Assembly: GCA_937904325.1 (NCBI GenBank)
Contig: CALGTK010000278.1
Span: 1 to 53,647, forward strand
Origin: an uncultured Planctomyces sp.
GTDB taxonomy: Bacteria > Planctomycetota > Planctomycetia > Planctomycetales > Planctomycetaceae
DNA: 53,647 nucleotides
Reading direction: 5' to 3'
The translations under genes were made by a program, and so were the position numbers. The notes under the pieces were generated by a model, which saw only the letters and a program-made list of their open reading frames with translations, did no database searches and was not told the origin of the DNA. Shown in pieces: positions 16,378 through 24,585 of the stretch. The stretch's first letter is position 1. Every line of letters begins with the position of its first letter.

Positions 16378-18609
16378 CTACACTAGATTCAGAGTTGGCT
16401 GCGTTGACGATTCAAGGAATCGGCCGATTGTCCAGGCGTCGACTCCTGCATCGCTGAGTCGATTGTGGAGTCGCTGTTCTTCTTCGGGTGAAATCGACAG
16501 GAGTAGGCCGCCAGACGTTTGAGGGTCAAACAATGCGGCGAATTCAGGACTGTTGGTCATACTTTCGTGGGCACATTTGGTTCTAATTGCCGTTTCCCGG
16601 TTAGCAGGGGCAAGGGTGCTTTCGAGGCCTTCCTGCAGTAACTGTTTTGCTCCGGGAAGTAATGGCAGATTACTGAGCCGAACTTCGGCATTTAGTTCGC
16701 TCGCGTCGAGGATTTCAAGCAGGTGTCCTGCCAGTCCAAAACCGGTGACGTCGGTTACAGCGTTTGCCTGAGTCTCACGCGCGACGATCGAGGCAGCTTC
16801 GTTAGACTTGATCATTGATGCCAGCAGGCTGTCGACCCACTCGCCCCTCGTGCGAGCTTGTGAGATTCCCGCCAGCAGCGTGCCTGTTCCCATTGCCTTT
16901 GTAATGATCAGGGAGTCGCCTGGTTTGGCTGCTGACTTTAGCAGCGACGGCTTACCGTCGAGTGTGCCCATCACTGTGAAGCCGACGGTTAATTCGGAGG
17001 CTTCAGTTGTGTGGCCGCCGAGGAGTTCGACTCCGCACTTGTCAAATTCGAACAAACAGCCGGAAAGGACCTGATAGAGCAGTTCAGTCTGCTGGTGCGG
17101 ATCGCCTTCCTGAAGCTGGACCATCGCCAGGGCCTGCGTCGGCTTGCCGCCTGTGGCCCAGACATCGCTGAGCGAGTTCAACGCGGCCACACGTCCAACG
17201 AGCCACGGGTCATCCATGAAGCCCTGGAAGAAGTCGATGGTAATCATTTCTGCCGGCGACTTCGGATCGAGCATCGCAGCGTCTTCCGGATGCTTTACCG
17301 CGTTGTGTTGCCGATCAGGATGTTCGTCGCCGATCCGTTCCAGTGCTGCGCGAAGAACGCCGGCACCGGCTTTGCCGCCACAGCCTCGGCAACGCATTAC
17401 GGGGCGGAGATTCACATCGTTTCCGGAATCGGTCTTGTGGACCGACATTCCGTCCATGCTTTCGTACTTCTGGTACATGCGCATGAACTTGCGATCGATG
17501 TGATCTTTCAGGTGCCACGCCCAGCGGCCGTGTGCCGAGACTCCTTTGTAATCAAGAAATGAACCGCCCTGGCCATCTGCGAGCAACGAGAGGAACCCCG
17601 GCTGCGGGGCGTACGACGTCAGTTGCTGGCCGCTGAGAAAACGCTTCAGATTTGTCCAAAGGAATGGGCCTTCGCGAACGGCGTAAACACCGGACTTCCT
17701 AACGGGGCTGTTCACGAGTGTTGCCGAATCACCGGCGGCAAAGACAGGCTTGTCGTCGGTTGTTTGCAAAGTGTTTCGGATTGCCAGGAAGCCGTCGTCA
17801 CCTTTTGCGAGCGGAATATTCTCGATAAGTGGTGGCGGAGTCGCTCCCGTTGCCCAGACCACGATATCAGCTTCGAGTGGTTGTCCATTGGAAAGCTCGA
17901 CAGTAGCGTCAGTGACGTTTTTGACACGGACCTTGGAGCAGACTTCAATCTGTCTGGCCGCGAAGTGGTCAGTGACCTTTCGAATCGTGCCAGGCAGGTA
18001 GCCTCGCAGAACGCTCTCGCCGGAATCGACCAGAGTCGTCTGCACGTTCAGGTTTTGCGATCGAAGTCTCGCTTCGAGGCAAAGAGTAACTTCGACACCA
18101 GCCGCACCGCCGCCTACGACGACTGCTTTTAACGGTATGCTTTTTCCTTTTTCCGTATCGGCTTTCTGAAGTTGCTGGAGTCGTGCTTCGAGTCGATCGC
18201 AAAACGTGGCCATCGGTTTGATTGGTAGAAACGCCGCGGAGTCGGACCACTGATCGAATCCGGCTGGAACAGACCCGATCCCGACGGATGCGACGTCAAA
18301 TCGAATTTCCGGTCGCGTTGCGAATTTTACTCGACGGCGGTCTGGATCGAGACTGACAACTTCGTCGATGATCACTCGGATGCCCATCGGAGCGGCAAAC
18401 CGAAACAGGTCAATCTCCATTTCTTCCGGTTTGTAGAGGCCGGCGAGAGTGCCTGGCAGCATGCCGCTGTATGTCGCGCGGCTGAAGGGGCTGATAAGTG
18501 TCAGGCGTGCGTCGGGGATGGGGGCCATCTTCCACATGCGCACGATGTGCATGTTTGTGTGGCCGGCTCCGATCAACACGATGTCGCGGCTGGCGAGTCG
18601 TTCTTCCAT
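16378..18609 (-). CDS. selD: FAD/NAD(P) oxidoreductase fused to selenide, water dikinase
   Basis: A 743-residue fusion. Residues about 10-375 form an NDH-2-like pyridine-nucleotide disulphide oxidoreductase (FAD-binding IVLIGAGHTNMH, NAD-binding AVVVGGGAAGVE, late FAD motif VFAAGDSAT). From about 405 on is SelD, which makes selenophosphate from selenide and ATP: catalytic C410-G-G-K413, ATP-binding LNSLSDVWATGGKPTQALAM, GGHT, and C-terminal FDPQTSGGLLLSI. The catalytic position is Cys, not selenocysteine. Such fusions are known, and the oxidoreductase is thought to help supply or control the selenium substrate. A TTG at 18615 is an alternative start. It lies 18 bases after the cupin stop and is probably cotranscribed with it. 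No selA, selB or selU is in the window. Confidence 0.93.
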   Translation of the reverse strand: MEERLASRDIVLIGAGHTNMHIVRMWKMAPIPDARLTLISPFSRATYSGMLPGTLAGLYKPEEMEIDLFRFAAPMGIRVIIDEVVSLDPDRRRVKFATRPEIRFDVASVGIGSVPAGFDQWSDSAAFLPIKPMATFCDRLEARLQQLQKADTEKGKSIPLKAVVVGGGAAGVEVTLCLEARLRSQNLNVQTTLVDSGESVLRGYLPGTIRKVTDHFAARQIEVCSKVRVKNVTDATVELSNGQPLEADIVVWATGATPPPLIENIPLAKGDDGFLAIRNTLQTTDDKPVFAAGDSATLVNSPVRKSGVYAVREGPFLWTNLKRFLSGQQLTSYAPQPGFLSLLADGQGGSFLDYKGVSAHGRWAWHLKDHIDRKFMRMYQKYESMDGMSVHKTDSGNDVNLRPVMRCRGCGGKAGAGVLRAALERIGDEHPDRQHNAVKHPEDAAMLDPKSPAEMITIDFFQGFMDDPWLVGRVAALNSLSDVWATGGKPTQALAMVQLQEGDPHQQTELLYQVLSGCLFEFDKCGVELLGGHTTEASELTVGFTVMGTLDGKPSLLKSAAKPGDSLIITKAMGTGTLLAGISQARTRGEWVDSLLASMIKSNEAASIVARETQANAVTDVTGFGLAGHLLEILDASELNAEVRLSNLPLLPGAKQLLQEGLESTLAPANRETAIRTKCAHESMTNSPEFAALFDPQTSGGLLLSISPEEEQRLHNRLSDAGVDAWTIGRFLESSTQPTLNLV

Positions 18610-18627
18610 GGTCAATTCGCGGGAGCC

Positions 18628-19392
18628 TTATCCGAACAGTTTGTGAGCTTCGCCGTAGTTCAGTCGTCGAGCACGGACGAGTCCACCATCCAGCGATTCG
18701 CCATTCGGATCAATGTAAACCCGTCCGGTGGGCAGAGCACTTCCCGGCCGGCAACCCAGCACGTGAATGTTGAAGATGAACGCAGATTTGCTGGTCGCTT
18801 TGAACCAGTGAATGTTGTCCTTGTAGTCCGATACGGTCGAGACTCCGCCGGGTTTGAATGACGCGTCGATCGTCGGTCGGATGACCAGGTGTTCGGACTC
18901 GTCTTCGATACGGTCGTAATGTCGACCGTGAAGTTCACCCTGCAGGACCAGGAACGCTGTCGCCATATTGTTGTGACCATGCGGGACGACCGATTGTCCC
19001 TTTTTGATGGCAAAGATTTGCTTGCCGAAGACAAGTTTCTTTGGCACCCCATCAATCTCCGGAAATTTTGGACGCAGGCTGCGGGCACCGTGATCAACGA
19101 ACTTCAAATCTTTCGTCAGGCCGTTGAAATCGACAAACTTCATCAACTCATCGACTTCGATCTGACCGTATAGTTCTTCGACTTTCTTCTGCCACGCGAC
19201 CTGACTGATCCGCTGTTCTTTGACGTCGCCTGCGAGTTCGTTCAATCCGGCCAGCCACTTCGCGGTAATCGGACTGACTTCTGCAGACCACGCATCGCGA
19301 GCGAAAATCGTTTCAAGCAACGAAAACATCAGTAGCGACTGGACTCCGGCTGTTCCGAATTCACGACGCGTTACGTTTGACGGTTCTGTCAT
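18628..19392 (-). CDS. Tat-exported cupin-like protein
   Basis: The start at 19392 gives 254 residues and has AGGAAG upstream; the open frame continues to 19560 but the extra residues look untranslated. The N-terminus has a twin-arginine-type signal (VTRREFGTAG, then a hydrophobic stretch and DAWSA), suggesting export of a folded, perhaps metal-bound protein. The middle contains a single cupin-like barrel: VVPHGHNNMATAFLVLQGELHGRHYDRI supplies His ligands and the G-containing turn. Function unknown. It is the first gene of a two-gene unit with the oxidoreductase-SelD fusion (gap 18 bases), so it may act in redox or selenium metabolism, though that is inference from position only. Confidence 0.75.
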   Translation of the reverse strand: MTEPSNVTRREFGTAGVQSLLMFSLLETIFARDAWSAEVSPITAKWLAGLNELAGDVKEQRISQVAWQKKVEELYGQIEVDELMKFVDFNGLTKDLKFVDHGARSLRPKFPEIDGVPKKLVFGKQIFAIKKGQSVVPHGHNNMATAFLVLQGELHGRHYDRIEDESEHLVIRPTIDASFKPGGVSTVSDYKDNIHWFKATSKSAFIFNIHVLGCRPGSALPTGRVYIDPNGESLDGGLVRARRLNYGEAHKLFG

Positions 19393-19456
19393 GGCAGAGC
19401 TTCCTGAGAATGGCTGAGGTGGGGGTCCGATTGCATCAGCAAAAACGAACATTCTT

Positions 19457-19484
19457 AGTTTAGCGGAATTTCGCCCCAGGTCAG
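19457..19484 (-). promoter_or_regulatory. Possible promoter of cupin-selD unit with dyad over the -35
   Basis: Read on the minus strand, CTGACC (19484-19479) and TAAACT (19462-19457) each match four of six sigma-70 consensus bases with 16-base spacing, about 60 bases upstream of the cupin start. The -35 element is one arm of a perfect inverted repeat, GGTCAG-TAGT-CTGACC (19479-19494), so a bound regulator would block it. Both the promoter and the operator role are predictions. Confidence 0.4.
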
Positions 19485-19496
19485 TAGTCTGACCGA

Positions 19497-19534
19497 CAGA
19501 TTGACACAGCGAAGTGCTGTGCAGCAGATTGACA
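19497..19534 (+). repeat. Direct repeat pair flanking an inverted repeat
   Basis: CAGATTGACA occurs at 19497-19506 and 19525-19534 as perfect copies 28 bases apart. Between and partly within them is the inverted repeat CACAGC-GAAGT-GCTGTG (19505-19521). The cluster sits in the divergent gap between the cupin-selD unit and the deacetylase gene and could bind a regulator of either. Confidence 0.5.
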
Positions 19535-19601
19535 GCCCAGTGGCCTGACGTAGGTTTCAATCGGTTTGGTACATCGACTTCGGTCAGATTGGGATCTTCG
19601 C

Positions 19602-20648
19602 ATGGCAGGCAGACTTAACAAACGCGAATTATTTCGGAGGACGCTTGCTGTCACCGGCGGGATCAAAGCCCTCGAAGCGATACCTGTCTGGAGTGGTCTG
19701 CTGGTCCTCAATTATCACCGGATCGGTACCCCGACTAATTCTCGGTTAGACGAAGCACTCTGGAGTGCAACGCAGGACGATTTTGACCAACAGGTCAGAC
19801 TGCTGAAAGATGGATTCGAAGTGATCGGTCTGTCTGAATTGCCTGAAGCGATCCGCGATTTACAGGCTGCCGGCAGGCAACTGTGGAAGTCGTCGCGATT
19901 CGCGATGATCACGTTTGATGATGGCTACGTTGACAATTACGAACTTGCGTATCCAGTTCTGAGGACGAATGATGCAACCGGTGTGTTCTTTGTCGCGACA
20001 GGGTTTATCGATGAGCCTCGACTGGCGTGGTGGGACGAGATTGCCTGGATGATCCGGTCAAGCAAACGCGACACGCTACGGCTCGCAGAGAACTGGCTCG
20101 ATGAACCGCTGAAGCTTGATCGTTCCGATCGACGACAAGTGATCAATCAATTGCTGCGTGCCTGCTATCGCCTGGATGGTTGTCGAACGAAGCAGTTTCT
20201 GGACGGGATCGCAGAAGAGACCGGCTCAGGGCGAGCTCCCAAAGAAGCAGCGAATGAGCAGTGGATGACGTGGGACATGATCCGTGAGATGAGCGCCGGC
20301 GGAATGGATTTTGGGGCTCACACCGTGACGCATCCGATTCTGGCCAACCTGACTGCGGAAGAACAGGGGATGGAAGTCTGCGAATCTCGCCTGCGTATTG
20401 AGAAGCAGCTCGATCGACCGATCACTTCGCTGAGCTACCCGGTTGGAAAGCGAGAATCATTCAACGACGAAACTCGAGCAGCACTTAGCAAGCACGGTTT
20501 CGACTGGGCCTTCAGCTACTATGGTGGCCACTCTTCGGGGGCAGACATCGATCGCTTCGATATTCCTCGCGTCGCCATCGAAAGTGATGTTTCAATGGCT
20601 GACTTCCGGTCCTGCTGTGCCTTGCCTCACGTTTTTGCCCGGCACTAA
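19602..20648 (+). CDS. Polysaccharide deacetylase family protein (NodB domain)
   Basis: A 348-residue protein with the NodB-homology fold that removes N-acetyl or O-acetyl groups from polysaccharides using a metal ion. It has VLNYHRIG (about 43-50), the catalytic TFDDGYVDNY (about 104-113), a metal-binding HxxxH in GAHTVTHPIL (about 238-247), and the SYPVGKRESF motif near 280. The ATG at 19602 is used; the frame is open to a TTG at 19566. There is no signal peptide or clear membrane segment. The substrate is unknown (peptidoglycan, exopolysaccharide or lipid-linked glycan). It is single-gene, divergent from the cupin-selD unit, and followed by a 458-base gap with a REP-like hairpin. Confidence 0.88.
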   Translation: MAGRLNKRELFRRTLAVTGGIKALEAIPVWSGLLVLNYHRIGTPTNSRLDEALWSATQDDFDQQVRLLKDGFEVIGLSELPEAIRDLQAAGRQLWKSSRFAMITFDDGYVDNYELAYPVLRTNDATGVFFVATGFIDEPRLAWWDEIAWMIRSSKRDTLRLAENWLDEPLKLDRSDRRQVINQLLRACYRLDGCRTKQFLDGIAEETGSGRAPKEAANEQWMTWDMIREMSAGGMDFGAHTVTHPILANLTAEEQGMEVCESRLRIEKQLDRPITSLSYPVGKRESFNDETRAALSKHGFDWAFSYYGGHSSGADIDRFDIPRVAIESDVSMADFRSCCALPHVFARH

Positions 20649-21106
20649 GCAATGTGTCGGGAACAAGATTTCCAATTCCTGAGCCGTCGGCACTAGCCAC
20701 GGGCCAACCAGTTGTAAACGTTTTGAGGGCCCGAGGCTGCCGACAAGGCTCACGGGTACGCGGTTTTGTGGATACCGGCCTCCCAGTCGGCAGTCCCATC
20801 TCGGGTGCGTTTTGCATGTTGTTTAAGCAGGTTTCGTGCCGAATTCCTGACCGTCGGCTTGATGGCGAAGAAGCTGCAGAATTTGTAGTTTGACGTTCCA
20901 CGCGTTGAAAATACTTCCAGCTTTCGTTGCAGATTCTGCAAGGGAAACGTGTGTCGAAGTGATTGGGCACTGGAAAATAAGTCGTATTCCGGGCACGTAC
21001 TTACGGTGGATGGCGGCCTGCTTCGCGATACACTTACCGCTTGCTGATCGTCGCGTCGGTTCCTGCAGTGTACATCGCCGGTATTCAGGTCGAGAAAAGG
21101 CTGACA
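20649..21106. other. 458-base intergenic region with REP-like hairpin
   Basis: No gene is visible; open frames on either strand lack ribosome sites. A hairpin with one bulge, CCGTCGGC-ACTA-GCCACGG, is at 20684-20702, 36 bases after the deacetylase stop. A GC-rich stretch to about 20830 has further short fragments of similar composition. The second half must hold the promoter of the CpaF-like gene, but none stands out. Confidence 0.4.
20684..20702 (+). repeat. REP-like hairpin
   Basis: The left arm CCGTCGGC pairs with GCCACGG around an ACTA loop, with one bulged C. The core GCCGTCGGC also occurs on the minus strand in the purF leader hairpin (27652-27690), so both may belong to one dispersed family. 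It lacks a T-run, so it is not an ordinary terminator. Confidence 0.35.
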
Positions 21107-22228
21107 ATGTCTCGTGACTCGGTGTTTGAATCGACCTTGGAATTCTTTCTGGCTCCACTGCGGGAATTCCTTGAAGACGACACGGTCACCGAAATCATGG
21201 TTAACGGTTACCGCGAGGTTTACGTCGAGCGACGCGGAAAGCTGTACGAGACGGATGCTCGGTTCGAGAGTGAAGACGCGTTGATTTCAGCGATCACGAA
21301 CATCGCTCAGTACGTCGGCCGTGAGATCGATCGTGATCGTCCGATTCTGGATGCAAGGTTGCCGAGCGGCTCTCGAGTTCACGCTGTCATTCCGCCGAGT
21401 TCACGGACCGGCACCTACCTGACGATTCGCAAATTCAAACGCGATATTTTCAGTCTGGAAGATTTCGTCCGGCTGGGGAGTATTTCAGTAGAGGCAAAAG
21501 AGTTTCTGGAGTTTTGTGTTCGTCTGAAGAAGAACATCGTCGTTGCCGGTGGAACGGGAACCGGTAAGACGACAATGCTGAATGCCGTGTCGACCGCCGT
21601 GCCCGAGAATGAGCGGATTGTCGTGATCGAAGACAGCTCTGAGCTGAAGCTCGCTCAGAAGCATTCGTTGTACCTGGAAGCTCAACAGGCTGACAGTTAT
21701 GGCCGGGGCGGTGTGACGATTCGGGATCTGTTTCGCGCCTCGCTCAGAATGAGGCCCGACCGGATCATCGTCGGCGAAGTCCGCGGTGGTGAGGCTTTGG
21801 ACATGGTCCAGTCCATGATCAGCGGTCACACCGGAAGTCTGACGACCGTTCATGCAACGTCACCTCGCGATGCACTGGTGCGGCTCGAAACGCTTTCGCT
21901 GATGTCCGACGTCGACATTCCTGTTTACGTCGCCCGTGCGCAGGTCGCATCGGCGGTCAACGTCATCGTTCAACTTTCCAGGTTTGCTGATGACGGCTCG
22001 CGGAAAGTGACCCGTGTCGCTGAAGCGTTTGGGCTCGGGGCAAACAACGAATATCAGTTCCACGATATCTTCAAATCACAAATGCGTGGTCGTTCAGAAT
22101 CTGGAGAATTGATTTCCGAGCTTGAGTTCACGGGCCAGCAACCAACCTTTGCTAGCGAGCCTTACGAGCACGGCCTCGAGGGCGATATTAATCACACGTT
22201 GCCCCTCTGGGAAAATTCGGACACGTAG
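21107..22228 (+). CDS. CpaF/TadA-family secretion ATPase
   Basis: A 373-residue type II/IV secretion ATPase of the CpaF group, which powers assembly of Tad pili or related secretion systems at the cytoplasmic face of the membrane. The start at 21107 has AAAGG upstream. Motifs include [17 protein letters not shown] (N-terminal domain), Walker [10 protein letters not shown] (about 148-156), Asp box [11 protein letters not shown], Walker [17 protein letters not shown], and the His box [12 protein letters not shown]. The usual partners (tadB/tadC, cpaE, cpaC, pilin) are absent from the window, so its system must be encoded elsewhere or it acts alone. Acidic, variable C-terminal tail of about 60 residues. 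Confidence 0.9.
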   Translation: MSRDSVFESTLEFFLAPLREFLEDDTVTEIMVNGYREVYVERRGKLYETDARFESEDALISAITNIAQYVGREIDRDRPILDARLPSGSRVHAVIPPSSRTGTYLTIRKFKRDIFSLEDFVRLGSISVEAKEFLEFCVRLKKNIVVAGGTGTGKTTMLNAVSTAVPENERIVVIEDSSELKLAQKHSLYLEAQQADSYGRGGVTIRDLFRASLRMRPDRIIVGEVRGGEALDMVQSMISGHTGSLTTVHATSPRDALVRLETLSLMSDVDIPVYVARAQVASAVNVIVQLSRFADDGSRKVTRVAEAFGLGANNEYQFHDIFKSQMRGRSESGELISELEFTGQQPTFASEPYEHGLEGDINHTLPLWENSDT

Positions 22229-22264
22229 CGGAGTGCGAATCCGGTGGATGGGAATCGCCACTTG

Positions 22265-22831
22265 CTAGGGTTTCACGGGGACGCGTGGTATGTCTCCCCA
22301 GAGACCTCGACGAGAAGTTTTTGCTTCGTCTTCGGCAAGTTTGAAGCGGGCCTTCATTGATCGATCAAACGGGTACCGGGTAATGCACTTGCTATAGCCC
22401 GACCGAATGATTTCTTCGTTCAGGCACCAGCCGTCGAGGTAAACGTAGGCCAGCAGTCGCTGGTAACGGTCGCGTTTTTCGCGGTCGAACTTCAGTTGGA
22501 CGACCTTGCCTTCGACGGCTCGCTTGGTGAAGACCGACGCCTCGGGCCCGAATGGCTCGACGGGTTTCGTTGGGTGCTTGGTTTCGGGAGTGTCGACACC
22601 GATCAGCCGCACTCGGTCGTCATTCTGAAGGACGAGCGTGTCTCCATCGACGACTCGAATGACGCGCCACGAACTTTCGTCGTCGGTGACCGACTGTGTG
22701 GGAACAACCGCGTCGATCTGGTTCTGGATGCGGTCCCAGATTCCAAATCGCTGCAGCAGGAAGATGACAATTCCAAATGCAACAACGACGGTGCGCGGCA
22801 CTCGACGAGTTCGACGACGTTTTCCAGCCAA
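22265..22831 (-). CDS. Membrane-anchored thermonuclease-like protein (SNase fold)
   Basis: A 188-residue protein with a basic N-terminus and one membrane segment (about residues 13-28), followed by a staphylococcal-nuclease domain. It keeps the catalytic set: Arg and Glu in VRLIGVDTPETKHP and the second Arg in YQRLLAYVYLDG, plus the calcium-site Asp in VVDGDTL. The family hydrolyses DNA and RNA 5'-phosphodiester bonds with calcium. The anchor suggests action on the outer face of the membrane or in the periplasm. It lies 64 bases after the zinc-ribbon-like gene on the same strand. Good match to the family in length and motifs. Confidence 0.92.
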   Translation of the reverse strand: MAGKRRRTRRVPRTVVVAFGIVIFLLQRFGIWDRIQNQIDAVVPTQSVTDDESSWRVIRVVDGDTLVLQNDDRVRLIGVDTPETKHPTKPVEPFGPEASVFTKRAVEGKVVQLKFDREKRDRYQRLLAYVYLDGWCLNEEIIRSGYSKCITRYPFDRSMKARFKLAEDEAKTSRRGLWGDIPRVPVKP

Positions 22832-22895
22832 GGCTCCGCCTTTCTGAATCGTTTATTCGGGTGCTGCCGACGAATTGTGCTGACTCACCGAGACG

Positions 22896-23195
22896 CTAGT
22901 TCTCGCTGAAACGCATTCTTCCAGTGCGGTGTCGTCCCAGAGGATCTTTAGCGTAGTTGCGGCAGCATGTCTGGCACAGGTCAAAGCGGAATGACTTTGG
23001 CTCGGCGCCGTCAAGGTTGAGTTCCCCGGTCAGGGCCATGTCGGCCAGCATTTCTGATATTTCCGACAGGTTGTCTCGGTCCAGGTCTTCTTCCGTGATT
23101 TCGTCAGGATCAAAAGCCGGGTAGACCTCAACACGCGTGACGAATCGCTTCTCTTCAATTATTTGCCCGCACAGATCACAGGTGTGGTGCAGCAT
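22896..23195 (-). CDS. Small acidic protein with two CxxC pairs
   Basis: A 99-residue protein that starts MLHHTCDLCGQII and ends with DLCQTCCRNYAKDP. The CxxC pairs near residues 6-9 and 75-78 are spaced to form a zinc-ribbon across an acidic middle segment (DPDEITEEDLDRDNLSE). No named family is recognised. It could be a zinc-binding adaptor or regulatory protein. It precedes the thermonuclease-like gene by 64 bases, with which it may be cotranscribed. A 235-base upstream gap contains no clear promoter match. Confidence 0.75.
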   Translation of the reverse strand: MLHHTCDLCGQIIEEKRFVTRVEVYPAFDPDEITEEDLDRDNLSEISEMLADMALTGELNLDGAEPKSFRFDLCQTCCRNYAKDPLGRHRTGRMRFSEN

Positions 23196-23430
23196 TTCAA
23201 TCCCTTAAAAATGAGACCAGACAGGTTCTCAGTTCAGTAGATCCGCAAGATGCATTGAGTTGGACTCTACTTGGAACCCGACGAATGTCGTCTCGTCGAA
23301 GATATGTGACGTCGATTAGACCAAAATAAACGGGGGGGAAAAAGTGATCTTGGCAGCTTTTTTGAAAATCTAAAAACATCAGCAAAGACTGTTGCATTCG
23401 GCTAGGAAATTGTGGCGAATGCTTGGCGGA

Positions 23431-24552
23431 TCAGGCCAATCCTTCGTTCAGCGGTTGAAGATCGTCTGGAAGGAAGAAGCCGTCTTTGCGGATTAATTCA
23501 TCGTCGAACCAGACTTCTCCACCGCCATAAGCCTTCGTCTGAATCAGGACGATGTCCCAGTGCACCTTGCTGCGATTTCCGTTGTCCGCGTTGTCGTAAG
23601 CGTTGCCCGGCGTGAGGTGCAGCGAGCCTCCGATCTTTTCGTCAAACAACGTATCAAGCATTGGCTCATTAATTTCGTTGTTGAGGCCGAGCGACCATTC
23701 GCCGATATACCTCGCCCCTTCGTCGGTGTCGAGGATTTCATTCAGGCGTTTGGTCTGACCGTTGGTGCATTCAGCGTGGACGATCTTGCCGTCTTTGAAC
23801 TCGAAGTGAATTCGATCAAAGACGAGCCCCTGATTCAGCGTTTTTGTATTGTAGGTGATGACACCGTTGACGCTGTCTCGGACTGGAGCAGTGAAGATCT
23901 CGCCGTCAGGGATGTTGCGTCGCCCGTGGGAAGGTACGACAGGAATGCCTTCGATGGAAAACGTCAGGTTGGTATCCGGAGCGACGATGCGAACCTGCCT
24001 GGCGAATTCCATTCGCTTTTGCAGCGGTTTCTGATTCTCGGCGAGCTTCGGATAGTCGGCGGTGCAGACCTTGAAATAGAAGTCTTCGAACTCTTCCGAA
24101 CTTTTCTCAGCCGACTGTGCCATCGAGGCCGTCGGGTACCTCAGGACTACCCATTTAGTTTTGGGAACGCGCAGCGCAAGATGAACCTTTTGCCAGCAGT
24201 GTTCCTGGAAAAGCTGCATTTGCTCAGACGGTACATCCGCGAATTCGTTGCTGTTGGCGGATCCCCGGATCCCGATGTAAGCATCCATCTGTGCCATCGT
24301 ATGCGCTTCCAGGCTTCCCTGAAGCGCGAAGGTGGCGTCGTCGCCGCAGTGCAGCAGGCTGCGAGCGATCACGTTGCTTTTCCAACTGACTATTGGAATT
24401 CCACCTCGGGCACGTGCGACCTCCACGAGGCAGCAAACGAGTGACGGATCGGGCAGGTCGAAGGCTTCAATCAGCACTTTCTCGCCGGGCTGAAGTTGCG
24501 TGCTATGGTCGATAAGTAATTCGGCGAGCTTTTGGATACGTGGATCAAGCAT
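23431..24552 (-). CDS. M29-family metallo-aminopeptidase
   Basis: A 373-residue cytoplasmic aminopeptidase of the M29 (AmpS/PepS/aminopeptidase T) family, which removes N-terminal residues using two metal ions. The family start LAELLIDHSTQLQPGEKVLIEA is clear. Metal-binding and catalytic segments are visible near IPDGEIFTAPV, GARYIGEWSLGLN, GSLHLTPGNAY and SKVHWDIV, containing the Glu, Tyr, His and Asp residues expected. Length is close to the usual 370-410. It begins 33 bases after the UbiA-family stop, so the two are probably cotranscribed, though their functions are unrelated. Confidence 0.9.
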   Translation of the reverse strand: MLDPRIQKLAELLIDHSTQLQPGEKVLIEAFDLPDPSLVCCLVEVARARGGIPIVSWKSNVIARSLLHCGDDATFALQGSLEAHTMAQMDAYIGIRGSANSNEFADVPSEQMQLFQEHCWQKVHLALRVPKTKWVVLRYPTASMAQSAEKSSEEFEDFYFKVCTADYPKLAENQKPLQKRMEFARQVRIVAPDTNLTFSIEGIPVVPSHGRRNIPDGEIFTAPVRDSVNGVITYNTKTLNQGLVFDRIHFEFKDGKIVHAECTNGQTKRLNEILDTDEGARYIGEWSLGLNNEINEPMLDTLFDEKIGGSLHLTPGNAYDNADNGNRSKVHWDIVLIQTKAYGGGEVWFDDELIRKDGFFLPDDLQPLNEGLA

Positions 24553-24585
24553 GTTTCGAGTCCATTCGAATGATAGCAGCGGGGG

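Noticed and set aside
23197-23397. 66-codon minus-strand frame upstream of the zinc-ribbon gene
   Set aside because: No ribosome site, AT-rich runs and no plausible protein pattern.
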